Source: Paramacrobiotus metropolitanus
Taxonomy: Eukaryota > Tardigrada > Eutardigrada > Parachela > Macrobiotidae
Reading direction: 5' to 3'
Length of the DNA: 64,000 nt
Assembly (NCBI RefSeq): GCF_019649055.1
Contig: NW_026570279.1
Location: 868,001-932,000, forward strand
Position numbers and translations under genes: made by a program. How positions within the stretch are numbered: position 1 is the first letter of the stretch; each line of letters begins with the position of its first letter. Of this stretch, positions 47,523 to 60,639 are shown in pieces. The notes under the pieces were generated by a model, which saw only the letters and a program-made list of their open reading frames with translations, searched no databases and was not told the origin of the DNA.

Positions 47523-47935
47523 AGTTCTACAGCAATCCAGAATCGAGGCACTACCTTCGGCAGAAGCTTGCGCTTGTATCCGTTCTGTTTTAGTTGCGAA
47601 TATGAAGTTATGTCGAGTATTGTATAAAACTTAAATTCTTGATAAATGTTTCTTAGTTTTAAAAGGTACACCTGGATTTTTAACGTCAGCAAAACAATTC
47701 AACGACATGAGTGTGTGAAGTACGGTCCTTCCATTTGGGACAGATTCATTTGAATGTGCTTTTGTGAACGCTCGCCTGTACATTGACAATCCCAGTACTG
47801 ACAAAACACGAAAAAACCCGGCGCCGTACGAACGGCAGTCACAGTAAGAAAAAAAAAGACACATAGGCTGACATAGCAATAACAGAACAATTCCCAAGAG
47901 ATCATAGGAATTTTTTTCAGAAACTGAGAAAATAT
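47523..47935. other. Convergent intergenic/3' UTR region
   Basis: Lies between the 3' ends of the plus-strand F-box gene and the minus-strand helicase gene. Probably 3' UTRs. No ORF of note. Confidence 0.45.
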
Positions 47936-50900
47936 TCAGGAGAATAATTTCTCCTCCTTCTTGCGCTTGGTCAGCACCGTGCCCGGCTTGTGCTGCGCAT
48001 CGGGGTGGCGGTCCAGTTCGGGCGGGCAGTGCGAGACGGGGCTGTTCTTCAGCACTTGCCGCAGATCGAAGAATAAATGACTGTCCTCCTTCGTCAGAAA
48101 CGAGATGGCAATTATTTTCACAATTAACAGAAATTTTATTAAAACAAATTCACATTCACAATTTCAGACATTTTGCATTTCGCACCTGGAATCAAATCAT
48201 TTCATAATTCAAACCGCACTTCATGCATGTCATTTGTTTTAAAAAAAAACTGCTATATTTCTAGGTGGAGACTGGAGAGCTAGGTCAAATTTAATGCCGG
48301 TTTATGAAAATTCAATGAATTAATTGCTGAATAATAATAATATAAATACCTAAAATTTATTTTAGCAAATTTTTCTGCTTAAAACGGAAAAATTTGGGAA
48401 ATAAATTTTAAAATACTGTATTTATTTTTTTCAACTTAAATTTTACTGTGCTTCAGATCATGCCAAAATCAAACCAGGCCTCCAGCATCTGCAAGTTTTC
48501 AATCAATTACGAGTACAATTTTTACGATCTATTATTTCAATATTTTTCCAGTGAAAATTAATCAACCAAAATGCCGGTCATTTTAAATTAAATTTCAAAT
48601 GACCAATATATTTATAGATAAAACCTTTTAATAAAATTATACTTTACTGGATTAACCGATTGGAAATGGCGGCACAACGATTTCGTTTATTTTCTTCCGT
48701 TATTAGAGAAGTCAATAGTCGGGAAACCAATCTAAAACCTGTTTTTAAAATAGCAAAAAATGTGTGTTTTCTTATGAATAATCGGAAAGCAATGAATTTC
48801 AGCCACAGTCTTGCCTTTTATTGCCGGCGCGACCGGTGCGGCCGATGCGGTGCGTGTAGTCCTCGATGCTCTTGGTCATGTCGTAGTTAATCACCAAGGA
48901 CACATCCTGGATGTCGATGCCGCGTCCCGCCACGTCCGTCGCCACCAGGATGTCCTTGCTCCCGTTCTTCAGCGAGGCCAAGGCGAACTCGCGCTGCTCT
49001 TGCCCTTTCCCTGTATTACACACCAACAGCTATAATAAATCAAGCAGACAAATAAAGTAAACCGCAACAAATGAATGGCAATGTTTCAGGAAATATTTTG
49101 CGGTCAATTTAAAGAATTATAGATAAACAATTATACGTGTTGGAAGCATAATTTAAAGAAGCACTTCAATGTTTTCCCAAAGAAATTAACAAATTTTAAA
49201 TATTTTTATAATACGGAAAAATATTTAGTTAATTACACAGCAAGAATTTAATGTGCAGTAATAAGAAAGTCGATTCAAAACTGACCTAAATCAAGACCAA
49301 ATTCAATTTAAACTTCATGTACAAGACACGATCGTACTCCAAATTTATTACGTAAATAATAATTTTAAATCCAAAAATTAATACGTAAATTTAAAAATTC
49401 ATCAAGTAACTTCAAAATTTATTATGTAATTAATTGCGTAATTTTACTAATTTATTCAAAATTTATTACGTAAATAATAATTTTAACCAAATATTAATCA
49501 AAATTACGATTTGCGAAATAAATTTACCATAATTGATTAAGCAAGTTTAATTATTTATTCAATTTTGTAAGTCAACAGGTAACTGTAAAATAAATCTCTG
49601 ACGCATACTGACCGCCGTGCAGGGTGGTAGCCGAGTAATTGCGCTTCTCCAGACCTTTGGCCAGCACATCGGCACCCTTCTTCTGGTTGACAAAGATGAT
49701 AATCGGCGGCTCGAATCCCCCTCCATCCAGCACCTGCAGTCAATTCGTCGTTTAATCATATTTTCAAATGTCAACTATAGATCCCCATTATTATTTCTCC
49801 CTGATTACCCTAACTGCTGTAATTCAGTCTTTTATTAAAATTCCCAATTAATAACAACAATCATAATAATGAGAGTTTTTCCAATTTACCTGCATGATTT
49901 TCTTCCTATTTAACTGTGTCTTTGATATAGTTTTTAATAACTTATAATTATTATTATTTCTTTCAATTTGTCCGCAGTAGTTTAGTCTTTTATTAATAAT
50001 TCAATTAATTTTATTACAATAATTACCAGTATTTCTCCCCATTTACCTGCAGCAGTTTGGCCCTGTATTAATAATTTAATATTTTTAAATTACTAATAAT
50101 TATTAAAACTTCTCCTTGCCTGAATAATTTGGTCGTTTATTAATATACTAAAATTACTAATAATAGATCTAGATATTTCTCCTTCTTTACCTGCAGTAAT
50201 TTGGTCTTCTTCTCCTGCTCGGAGCACATGTACACTAGCTGCTCCACGCGGTCCACCGGCTTCCCCACGGTCCCGATGTTAACGATGACGGGACGGCGCA
50301 GATAGGTCCGGGCCAGCCGCTCCACGGCCGGCGGCATGGTGGCCGTGAACATGACGGTCTGCCGGTATTTGCACTGACTGCGCAGATTCCGGATCAGCAG
50401 CGCCTCGTCCTCGGCCTCGTCCGTGTCCGGCTTCTGATTGCTCACCGGCATGTGCTCCAGGATCTTCTGCACATCGCCCTCGAAGCCCATATCGATCATG
50501 CGGTCCGCTCTGATCAAATTACAAACAGCCTGAGAAATTTTTATTATTTATTCAATTATTTTATATGGATTTATTTTCCAAGATTTTCTTAAGCTGTTAC
50601 TATTTATTAATTCAGTTATTTTGTAGAATTTTTACGGATTCATTTTCTAGGATTTCTTATTCTTTAACTATTTAATTCAATTATTATAGTAGAATTTTTA
50701 CGGATTTATTTTCTAGGATTTTCTTATTCTTTTGCTGTTTATTAATTCAATTATTTTTGTCGAATTTTTATGGATTTATTTTCCAGGATTTTCTTATTTT
50801 CTACTATTTAACTTTTAATACACAACATTTTATTTTTACATAATATCACCATTTTATTTTTTTTTAATGACGGTTGTTTCAGTTTGTAACACGTTATCTT

Positions 50901-53900
50901 TTTTCATGTTACTGTGTAGTTTATTGGATTTTATTTTTTAATATTCCTGTATTAATCCTGTTTTATAATGTTTCGTTTTACTTTAATTCACACGTCGCCC
51001 GCGAAGTCCATGTCGAACGTGGTCTGCTGTGATCAATTAATAACAACCTTGTATTTTTATAATTATTATTCGACATTATAAGAATACTAAGAAATTATTT
51101 TAGACGACGTTAGGTATCATTTTATTCTTATACTTTTCTCAGGTTATTTCATGTTAATTTATTTTCAGTAACAACATGAAATTTTCGTTATTGCGATTTT
51201 TAAAATTTTCTTACAAATCGTTCTATTAAGTAAATAATATTTTTCTTTTTACAAAGTAACCGGGTTTGCAATTTAAGCAGTTCTGGACCAAATTTAATGC
51301 AATTCAATCAAGAATTAAATTGAGGAAAAAATGAATTTTTAAAACATTTCTCCCAAGAAAAATTTTCTGATAAAACAGAAAAAAAGAAATGATAGCTAGT
51401 GCATGTACCGATGTTCTTAATTGAACTGTTAACAGTACGTACTCGTCCAGGACGACGTAGGAGCGATGGTTGAGCACCAGATAGCGGTTCTCCAGGACGT
51501 CCAGCAGACGACCCGGCGTGGCGATGACGATCTCGCAGCCCTGACGCAGCTTCAGGCCCTGATCCTCACGCGACAAACCTGCGGTATTAACAATCACATT
51601 ACTTACATTACAGAAACTTCCCCGGCATCGCAGCGCTGCACGCTAAAATTTCCCACAGACACACGACATACACAATCCTATTTCACCGCTTCAAGTACTA
51701 ATAATAATAATAATATGGGAAGTATTTTCTCACCGGGCCAAATTTGATTCTAGGCCGGACTGGTAAGATTTTCATGAGAAAACATCTGTACTGCACTAAT
51801 TCAATCGGCATTCAAGATGTTCAAATTTCACCATTTTAAAATTATTCCAATAATTTTCTTGAAAAAAAAATTTTGGTTCACAAGAATCACAACGTTACAA
51901 ATGCTCAAAGCCCGGTTTAATCTTGAACTAATTTGACCTGGAGCCGGCAATGTAAAGCATATGAAACTGTGATTTAAATTTCTAGAAATACTATTCTGGT
52001 TTTTCTGAAATTTCTAAAAGTGATTTAACTTATTCCTAATAATTTATTCTTAATAGCTTATGTTTCTAATTTTTAATCTCGAAAAATACGAACATTTCCA
52101 ACTTTCTAATTTCATATTTCCAAGAACATTTCCCGCGTATGAACCAGTGTGAACGACTACTACCGACCGCCGATGACGGCGACGGTGCGGACGTCCAGGA
52201 GCGTGCCGAACTTGATGGTCTCCTCCTCGATCTGCTGGGCCAATTCGCGCGTGGGCGCCATAATGATGGCGTAGGGACCCTGGTCGATGTCCTCGTAGTC
52301 ATGGCGCTCCCTCTTGGGCAGGGAGGTGATCCACGTCAGCAGCGGAATCAAAAACGCCGCCGTCTTCCCGCTGCCCGTCTCCGCCACGCCGATAATGTCC
52401 CGGTTCTGCAGGCCCACCGGGATGGCCTGCCGCTGGATCGGGGTGGGCGAGGCGTAGCCCACTTCCTTAATCACTTTTTGGATTTCCTATGAAATATGCC
52501 CAATTAATTTCTGTGCAATCAAATCCAGTAGGCGTTTTCCGGAAAACTAATCCTAATTTCCACTACCACCTTATTATTATAAACTGGCTTTTTACCCACA
52601 ACAAAATTATTTGCAATTATTTAAAGAACAAACTAGTTAATAATAAATTTAATTTTTCGAAGAAAGCTATTAAAAATTAATTTTTCCAGCAGATTTATAC
52701 CACCACATTCTCCTAAACAGTTATCCCAAATTATTAATATTCTGTCTATTCAAAGTGTTCCACCAAATCTGTTTAAAAAAATTATTTTAATTAATCTTCC
52801 GGGAAATAATTTCATTGTTATTAAATTTCTGCCAAATTAAAAAAACAGACTCACAAAATAAAACAGAAAATATACTGTAGCTGGCAAAAATTCGCCACTG
52901 GAATTCAAAACATATAAGAAGTGAAAACGTACAATTTCACAGACCGAATTGAAATTGTTACGTTATAAACTCCACTAGCGTTATGTGCTGCCCCAGGCAG
53001 TGTACGTAGCTAAGTCTAACGCAGAAATCCCGATGTGGATTTTGAGGCTTTATTTACGAAACACAATTCAAGTGACTGCTAGATGACTTCCAGTGGACTA
53101 AACCAGAGTGGACCATCTAGCATTAGCAAGCTTGGCGCTTATATAGCCACATTTGAGTAAACATCCTCATTAAGAAACTTCTGGAAACTTTCAAAGCCTT
53201 GGATTACTCAATAACAACATTAAAACGATATAACAAGAGATACAGAGAAGACTGGAAATCTGTCAATTCCCCGGTTCTACGGCAAGCAATTTTTTGACGT
53301 GCTTTAGACATCGTCTGAGCACAACACGCCGTCTTTAGAACGGCATGTTTCAGTATACTTATGGAGCCCCTTTTTATGTACATTTTCACGTCTAAAATAC
53401 TTGGTCTTCGGAACTATATTGTGGCTTTTTTAAACTCAAAAAACACCCATCCAAAGGACATCTTTTGGATGAAGAATACATGGGTGCTTTTTTCTCGAAT
53501 AGAACCGGGTTCAGGCCTTATCAACTTATGCCCAAATATAGAACTAAATGAAATTCTCTCAGTTCTCTTTGCGGCTAACGATCTTGTTTACGCCAGCCTG
53601 TATCTTAAAATAGCTCACACGGGGCTGTGTGGCTGGTAACAAAATTTCTCCATAAAATTATTAAAGGTGACTACTCCGTACACAACCTTTTGCACTACCT
53701 TTCATACCGTGCACAATGTTTACGTGAACCACCTTTTACTCGGTGCACTACCACACTTTTAATTAAATATCCATAAAATACATTAATAATATTACTTCAG
53801 AAAAGCAGAAATCGATGCGAAGAACACCGGCACACGGGCGCCTAGAATTATTTATAACTGCCGACGATGATTTGAATTATGCAGCAATAACAGCTGTTCA

Positions 53901-56736
53901 CGAAAAAACGGCAGTTCGCGATCGGGAAGTAAATTTACTGTGAAAACATTTTCGAAATAATAGGTAGTGCACACAGATGAAGGTAGCGCCGATTGGTTGC
54001 GTACGGAGTCAAAGTCAGCGCTCAAAATTAGTCAAAAAGATAGTATATCGTAACCGTAAGAAAGGTAGCGCAAAACGTACGGAGTAAAAGTAATGGAAGG
54101 GTGTGTAGGGAGTGGTCACCTTTATTACATGAGGCCCGATGCGACGTGAACGCGGAGCGAAACCAGTCTGACACAAAGCCACTGCACTACGTTACTTGGC
54201 TATTAGCATTTCCGAGCATACTTTCCTAATTTCCCTAATTTCTCAAAAAATTTATCTTTTCCTTAAAATTTCTTCCCTGTTTGTTTTCTTTTCTGTTTTT
54301 TTTCTAAGCGGAATTTATAGCATCGGGTGGGGCAAAGCAAACAGGGTCCGATAACCCAGACGATCTCTCGAGTAATTAACAATAATTTTCAATAAAAACT
54401 TCTAAAGAAAAAACCTATTTTTTACCCACCTGTTTTTCAACCTACCTATTTTTTTTAAACCTACCTATTTTTTTCAAAATTATCACTGACTGTATTATTA
54501 TGAATTTATTAAACTTTTTATATCTTTTTAGCGATGTATGTATATCCACTGACCGGCGGGACGTTGGCCTCCTCCCAGGAGCGGATGGGGTTGGGCACGC
54601 GGCCGTTCTTGACGATGATGTTGAAGTCCTCGCGGAAGATGCGCCAATCTCTCTCGTTCATCTCGTCCGGACCCTTCTCCGACCAGTGCCGGTCGTCGAA
54701 GCGCTGCTTGGCCTCGCGCTGCCGGATGTTGGCCTCGTGCACCTGGGCCTGCGCCTTCTCCTCGTGGTTGCGCCGGTGCTCGATCAGATCCTGCTCCGGC
54801 AATTAAAAAAAGGAATAAGAAAACGGATAAGCAATTTCCAGTTACAGATGCAAAATAATAACTACAAAATGTTCGTAATGGTTATTAAAACATTCTCAAT
54901 GAAGGCAGTTGTACTTTATTAACTATTTATCAATTATCGTGCGCCAGCATTAATCAAATAAATAGATAAGAACTATCCGCTGTCAATTACAAATAATGAA
55001 AAAATAATATCAAATAAAATGTCCAATATGTTATCAAAATATTCTTAGAAATGCCGACGTACTACTAATTTTACTATAAACTGCAAAAACGGAAAAAATT
55101 TAATTATTAATACATTATAAGAATAATTCCGATCAATAATGTCAAAAATAATGATCACCGGATATAAATCAACACGTTTTAAAACCGAAAAAGTGAAATA
55201 ATAAATTCTGGATTTGTTAATTAAAACGATGCAGCTAAAATTGTAAGTAGACAACCGAAAGACATCAACAAACGAACGTACTGCGAGCATCACTAAAAAT
55301 AGAAAAAAATTTTGAGTTACAAATAATTTTGATAAAAACGATAATATTATTAAGAAACTGAGTATAATGACAATGAATCAGTGATCAATCGTAAATTCGG
55401 CGCGCACCTGGTAGAATTTGGCGTTCTTCTTCTGGCTCTTGATGTCGATGCCGCCGATGTGGCTGCGGCCGAAAAACTGCACCTGGTGCTTGGCTTTGTA
55501 GATGGGATTGGAGTCCAGCGAGGTGTCCTCGCCGGCGTCCCAGTCGAAGACGAATTTGCGCTCGTTCAGACGGCGCTGACGCCCGCCGTCGCTGCGTCGC
55601 ACCCAGATACCTGACAATCAAATTACAGGAGTTATTGTAATATTCCACACGATTTTTTCATCTAATTTCCATATTTTGAGTGTTTTCCGACAATTCAAAG
55701 ACGGAAACAAATAACATACATTAGTATAAAAAAAACGCAGTCACTGCACAATAAATCTCTGTCCAGGATGGCCGGTTTTTCCATCAATATTTGTATCGAA
55801 TTCTTCCTGATTTTCAGCAGAAGTTACAAATACCCGGCAACGTTCAAAAGCTAATTTTTAAAAAAAGAAATGAGCTTCTTAGAATAATCTACAAGCACAA
55901 AACTATCTATTATTATAAAGAAAACCAATAAAAACAAATAAACAAATAAAAAAATCAAATAAAAAGCGAAAATACAGATAAAGAAAACGAAACCCGATAA
56001 GTAAACCGGAAAAAAACACATACACCGATTGAAAAAGATTAAGTAACTAAATAAATCGGAAATACAAAAGGCAAATAAATCCAGCGAAGAAAAATAAATG
56101 GAACGGATTAGAAAAGTCAAAAAATCATGTACAGAAACCGCACATGATAAATGCATAAATCGAACGAAAAAAATTAAACGGCAAAGGCTGAACCTACCAA
56201 ATCGAAAAAATTAAATCATTATACGAGGCAAGAATTGCGTAAGAAGTGAAGAAGAATAAAAAACAACACCACTTTCTTCCCATAGTCAGCAGGTAAGCAA
56301 CGAAATAGACGCAAAGAATAAAAACATTTTATAATACATTATTAAATTACACTAATTATTCCTGAATAAAATACATTAATCAGAAAATGTATTAATAAAA
56401 AGCCGCTACAACTCCGCATGAGAAACCCGGCGCCCATACCTCTTTGATGGCTTGTTCCTCCTTATCCGCGTCCTTCTCCGCGTCGCCTTCCGCTCCGACG
56501 TCCCGCCGCTCCGGATCGGAGTCGTCCGTCTCGCTGAAGACCTCCTCGCGGCGCTCCCGTCGCTCCCGTTCACGACGTCGGCGTTCCCGTTCGCGGCTGT
56601 TGGAGCGCGAGCGCAAACGCCGCTGACCGCGTTCCCGCTCGCAACTGCCGCCGCGGCGCCCTGTGCGGCGGGCATCTTGCTCGAACTGCTCGCGCTTCTT
56701 CCGCTCCTCATCCAGGCGGGCACGCATCGCGTTGGC
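47936..56736 (-). CDS. DDX23: DDX23/Prp28-type DEAD-box RNA helicase (5' exons outside window)
   Basis: U5 snRNP helicase that exchanges U1 for U6 at the 5' splice site (family knowledge). Exons read 5' to 3': 56736-56440 (Arg/Glu/Ser-rich), 55610-55408 ([14 protein letters not shown]), about 54794-54552 ([21 protein letters not shown]), 52486-52168 (Q motif TPIQRQAIP, Walker [17 protein letters not shown]), 51578-51443 ([10 protein letters not shown]..), 50509-50191 (..AD completing DEAD, motif [16 protein letters not shown]), 49733-49613 ([20 protein letters not shown]), 49010-about 48821 ([31 protein letters not shown]), and about 48115-47936 (FLTKEDS to stop). Most junctions have GT/AG. 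The last intron has no clear sites (see findings). Upstream N-terminal exons are not in the window. Confidence 0.92.
49880..50215. repeat. Degenerate intron repeats copying an exon-end/donor sequence
   Basis: The sequence at the 50191 exon end (TTTACCTGCAGTAATTTGG on the plus strand) recurs as diverged copies near 49887, 50044 and 50117 inside the adjoining intron, with TTTATTAAT spacers. Looks like local tandem duplication that copied the 5' splice site. Confidence 0.5.
50555..50815. repeat. Tandem repeat, about 68-bp unit, four copies, in helicase intron
   Basis: Units share GGATTTATTTTC(T/C)AGGATT then TTCTTATT...CTATTTA...TTCAATTATT. Starts near 50566, 50635, 50700 and 50770. AT-rich, non-coding. 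Confidence 0.75.
53661..54126. mobile_element. MITE-like element with long imperfect terminal inverted repeats
   Basis: The left end AAAGGTGACTACTCCGTACA with TTTTGCACTACCTTTC further in is mirrored at the right end by GGAGTGGTCACCTTT preceded by GAAAGGTAGCGCAAAACGTA. Inverted repeats of roughly 50-75 bases enclose about 465 bases. No coding capacity seen. ATTA-like flanks on both sides are compatible with a short duplication, but its length is unclear. Lies in the intron between helicase exons ending at 54552 and starting at 52486. Confidence 0.65.
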
Positions 56737-56911
56737 CTGAAACGATGCACCATAAATCTAAACTGAATTCATAATTTAAATTCATAATAAATTAAAAAAT
56801 TATAATATCCGTATCCGATAATCCGGATTGTAAGTTTGTAACCAATCCGGATTATTTACATAATACCGTCGGATCGTTAGTTGTTTGTTTCGTATCCGGC
56901 GGTATCCAATC

Positions 56912-56993
56912 GTTTATTTATTTATTTATTTATGTATTTATGTATTTATGTATTTATGTATTTATGTATTTATTTATTTATTCATTTATTTAC
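56912..56993. repeat. (TTTA)n / (TATG TATT)n microsatellite
   Basis: About 80 bases of TTTA and GTATTTAT repeats in non-coding DNA upstream of the first visible helicase exon. Confidence 0.9.
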
Positions 56994-57690
56994 CCGTTTC
57001 TGGATAATAAACTGTCAGATTTCCAATTAAATATACATTACAATTTTGCGTTGGGTTTAGTTTTACTTGCAAAAATTTCGATAAAAACCGGCTGAAATAA
57101 AACGAAACTATAAATCAAGAATACACAATACAAACACTGTACAGAATACCCGTAGATCAGTGGTCTAATGGCGAGCACAAAAGCCACGGCGTCAAATTAA
57201 TGCCCATACACTACGCCATCATCACATTCGGCAACAAACAACAGCTGCCGATCGGACAGTCGAAAAATAATGTCATCCCATTCCCACCTACTTAATTACA
57301 CCGTCAGTTCAGCTTAATTCATCTTCCAGCTAATCCACCTCAGAAAACATAATAAATTCATTAAAGAATAATGAAGATTTATTGAGCAATAGCCACTCGA
57401 ATAATTATAACTGCAAGCGCTGACGCACTACTTACTTCACGGTTAAAATTTAAACATTAAAAAAACAACCAAAATCTCTGTAATACGAATAATTAAAAAT
57501 AACAATCTCTATTATAGGATAATAAAGAATAATTGATTAACTATTATACATTTAAATTTTAAATAACTAAAAAAGGAAAACAATGAAACACAAACGTTTT
57601 TTCCAAAATTAAGCAATAAATAATGTGCTGTTTACATTGATAAAAACGGCAATAAAATTCAGAGAGAATTGTAATTAAAATTTATCGTTA

Positions 57691-58051
57691 TCTAATGGTA
57701 GATCCAGAATAGATCCACAGACGGAGACAGAAACGGAATCTATCCCGTGGAAGTGAGCAATACGATCTGGATTGCGAACTATTGCGAAATCACAAAACGT
57801 CGCACCGTAAACTGCTGACTTTTTAATATTGAAAAGTCTGGAGAACAGAAAATCAATAATGATCGGCGCAGCTCGATCGTAAAGCGTGGAGCCCGTTCAA
57901 CAGTGTGTAACACTGTGCAGCACGTGCTATGCCGCGCCCACTAACACAACTCAAGCCAATCAGAAGAGACACAACACAGACACGTAATCCTAAGGCGTAG
58001 CGCCACAGGCATAGCGCCACTGACGTGAACGCTAGTGATCCCGGTCTCACA
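57691..58051 (-). repeat. Element C 3' LTR
   Basis: Reverse complement begins TGTGAGACC after CAGAGGCA, and ends near CTACCATTAGA, where similarity to the A LTR stops. About 360 bp, with small indels relative to 21449-21803. Confidence 0.75.
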
Positions 58052-59330
58052 TGCCTCTGGGGATGCCGAGCTCCTGTGAGGCTGGACACACTCCGAATCC
58101 ACGAGAAGACGACGGTCGCCGGTGTCTGTGCGTGCTCAAAACATCAAATTCTCTTAATCCATTTTATCACATCAATTCCGTAAAGGCACAATTCCATTTA
58201 ATACAATGTGAATAAAGAGATCCAACTATAAAAATACTATCAAATCATTAGGAACAGATCAACAGTAACAGATCAACAAAAGTTTTAATCAAATGTAGAC
58301 TAGGATCCTCCATTTCTGACTCGTAAAGGTCACAGGTCCTGTCCACCGTTTTCCGCACTTTTAATCCATTCCGCTCCGTTGAGCAATCCTGCGCATCCGT
58401 AATGCGACTTCATCACAATCCGCTTGAGAATCAGGTGCGTATCAAGTACGACTTATGAATACTGCTTCATCTTTGGAATATGGTGCGTATCATTCGTACG
58501 ACTTCAAAATGAGATCCAATAAAAGTCATGGAGGGACGTCGATGAAGACAAGCGTAGTTCGCTTCCTCCCTGGTAAAGGTCATCCTTTGTTTAGATGATC
58601 CGTTGAGATGTGCGACTCATTTTGGGTTAATGGTCCCAAAGGTCATCCCACTCGTCAAAACTTCCATTAAAGGTCATGGAGGGACTTAGCCAATTTTCTG
58701 TGGCTTTCAAGCACTTCTTCGCTTGCCTCCCTGGTAAAATTTGCAGTTTGACCTTTCCGTCGCACATCTTCAGATGGGGCCGGTTAGTTACCGCATTAAG
58801 TTCCCCATGAAATTTCCACCTTAAATCTTTTACTCTTGTTCGCCGCTTGTGGCTACGTTATACGAGAAACCGGCTTGGTTACCGTAGGTTTTCTCGTTTC
58901 ATAGATTTTGTCACTGAATCGCTTAACTAGAGTGCCGGCAGAGTTTACCGTAACAACTCTAATGAGGCCGGCTGGTTGCCGCATTAAGTTAACCTCATCA
59001 ATATTCCACCTGTTGTCTTTCTCTTTTCGCCGCTTGTGGCCACTTCGTCTTCAAGAGATCCGGCTTGATTACCGTAGTTTCTCTTGTACATTTATAACAC
59101 TGAATCACATGGAGAGCCGGCTAACTGCCGTAACTACTCCCTTGGGGCCGGCTTTATAGACCGAATCAATTTAAACCCCAATAGATGCTCCATGATTTCT
59201 TTATCCTTTCGATTCTGTGCTATAAACGCTGAAAACAACAAGTACACGAACGCGGTTTCAGTAATATGTTACGTGACCTTTATACTTTACCATTGCGCCT
59301 AGTTAGGCTATACCGTACTGAACTGAGACT
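58052..59330 (-). repeat. Element C 3' UTR with hairpin array
   Basis: Seven of the eight A-type hairpins are readable on this strand: ATGGGG/CCCCAT (about 58783-58810), CGAGAAA/TTTCTCG (about 58862-58896), AGAGT/ACTCT (about 58929-58960), ATGAGG/CCTCAT (about 58961-58998), CAAGAGA/TCTCTTG (about 59051-59087), GGAG/CTCC (about 59110-59138) and TTGGGG/CCCCAA (about 59140-59180). AAAGGTCA copies are also present (58325, 58566, 58640, 58670). Confidence 0.75.
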
Positions 59331-60600
59331 TTCGCATTCAATTCTGATTCTGATGACCATTCGTTACTTTAACGTGATGACCTTTCCCGTGCTATTTTTC
59401 AGTTCAATCGTCTCATTCTAACACGGTGACCTTTCACGTTTTTGACGTTTCCACCAGTTCTCCAGCGATAACTAATTAACATTCAACTGTTTCTGATCTG
59501 TTCGCCATTATTCAAGTAGAAAGTTCTTCCAGCTTGTTGACAGCCTTGTAACTCAAAAGGTCATGTCGTTCCATTTAATCGACATATATTATCCATTGTC
59601 GCATTGGTTATGACCATTCTCCACGCATTTTGTTGAGCTCCGGCAGCATTTTTCATTTCGCTGGTGTACCGCACGTTTCCGGTTTCTGGGGAATGCCGAG
59701 TCCGTTGGTTCGTTTCTCATCGATTGTCTATCTCGCTAATGATCCAAACGAAGACTGAGTCGATTTCGGTTCGTCAGTCTTCTCTTTTGCGGCTAAGTCT
59801 CGTGACCTTTGGTTTTTCGGTCGTCAGTGGAATCTCCTGACCTTTCGGTTTCTCCGTCGCTGAAGCCTGTTTCAATAGTGTAAACAACGATTTTTGAACC
59901 ACCTGTCGCGCTTAGTCCGCTTCTGCATCTGCTGCAGCTTTTTCCATGGGAGCATGACCTTTTCTTCCCACCTTCTTTCAGTCTCGTGACCTTTCGGTAG
60001 TTTCGTAGACACGGAACTCTCTTGACCTTTAGGTTGCGCCCTTCTCTACGGTTCCAGACGTCTCTTGACCTTTAGGCTGTTCGCCTTTCTGTCAAAATCC
60101 GTGACCTTTCACTCGGTCTGCTCTTGACCTTTCACTGACACTTGGTTCATTTGGCATCTAACTTTTAAGTTCATTTGCGCTTGACCTTTGGGTCAATGGT
60201 CACTTGACCTTATGGTTTCGGTGATCTGGCTTCACAATCTCGTCTGATGACCTTTCATTTTGCTGATCAAGATCTTTCGTGACCTTTTGGCTGATCTTTT
60301 TGGATTTCTGCCGGAGTCTCTCACCCTTTCGATTGACCTTTCTCTTCTTCCGCTTTTGCTTCAATCGACGTGTGCCCTCCATTTGTACTTCAGTCAGAGT
60401 CCGATGACCTTTCGACTGGAGGACCTTCCTGTTGACTTTTCATCCATGATGACCTTTCTGGTGTCCATTTCGATGACCTTTTGACCTTTTAACAATTTTG
60501 ATGACTTTTCGTCAGAGTTTGGTGACCTTTACACTATCAACGAAAACGATAACGATTGGCTGGTGTACTTTGTATGACCTTTACACCTTCCGAACTTCTA
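59331..60600 (-). repeat. AAAGGTCA-saturated remnant of accessory region, element C
   Basis: By eye about 22 AAGGTCA/TGACCTT sites in 1.27 kb, nearly all in one orientation (TGACCTT on the plus strand). Traces of ORF4 (an EKAAAxAEA-like stretch near 59930) and of the ORF4-ORF5 spacer (near 59380-59440) are recognisable, so internal deletions joined these parts. No intact ORF; a 60-codon Lys-rich frame at 60382-60200 is a remnant. Confidence 0.7.
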
Positions 60601-60639
60601 TTTTTAGTGCCATTGATCCCATTAATCATGTTTATGTGG

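Noticed and set aside
53361-53639. 92-codon plus-strand ORF in the helicase intron
   Set aside because: AT-rich intron, no conserved motif, and opposite to the gene. Probably chance.
57691-58051. Target-site duplication for element C
   Set aside because: The other end is outside the window, and the LTR end is fixed only by comparison with A, so no duplication can be claimed.
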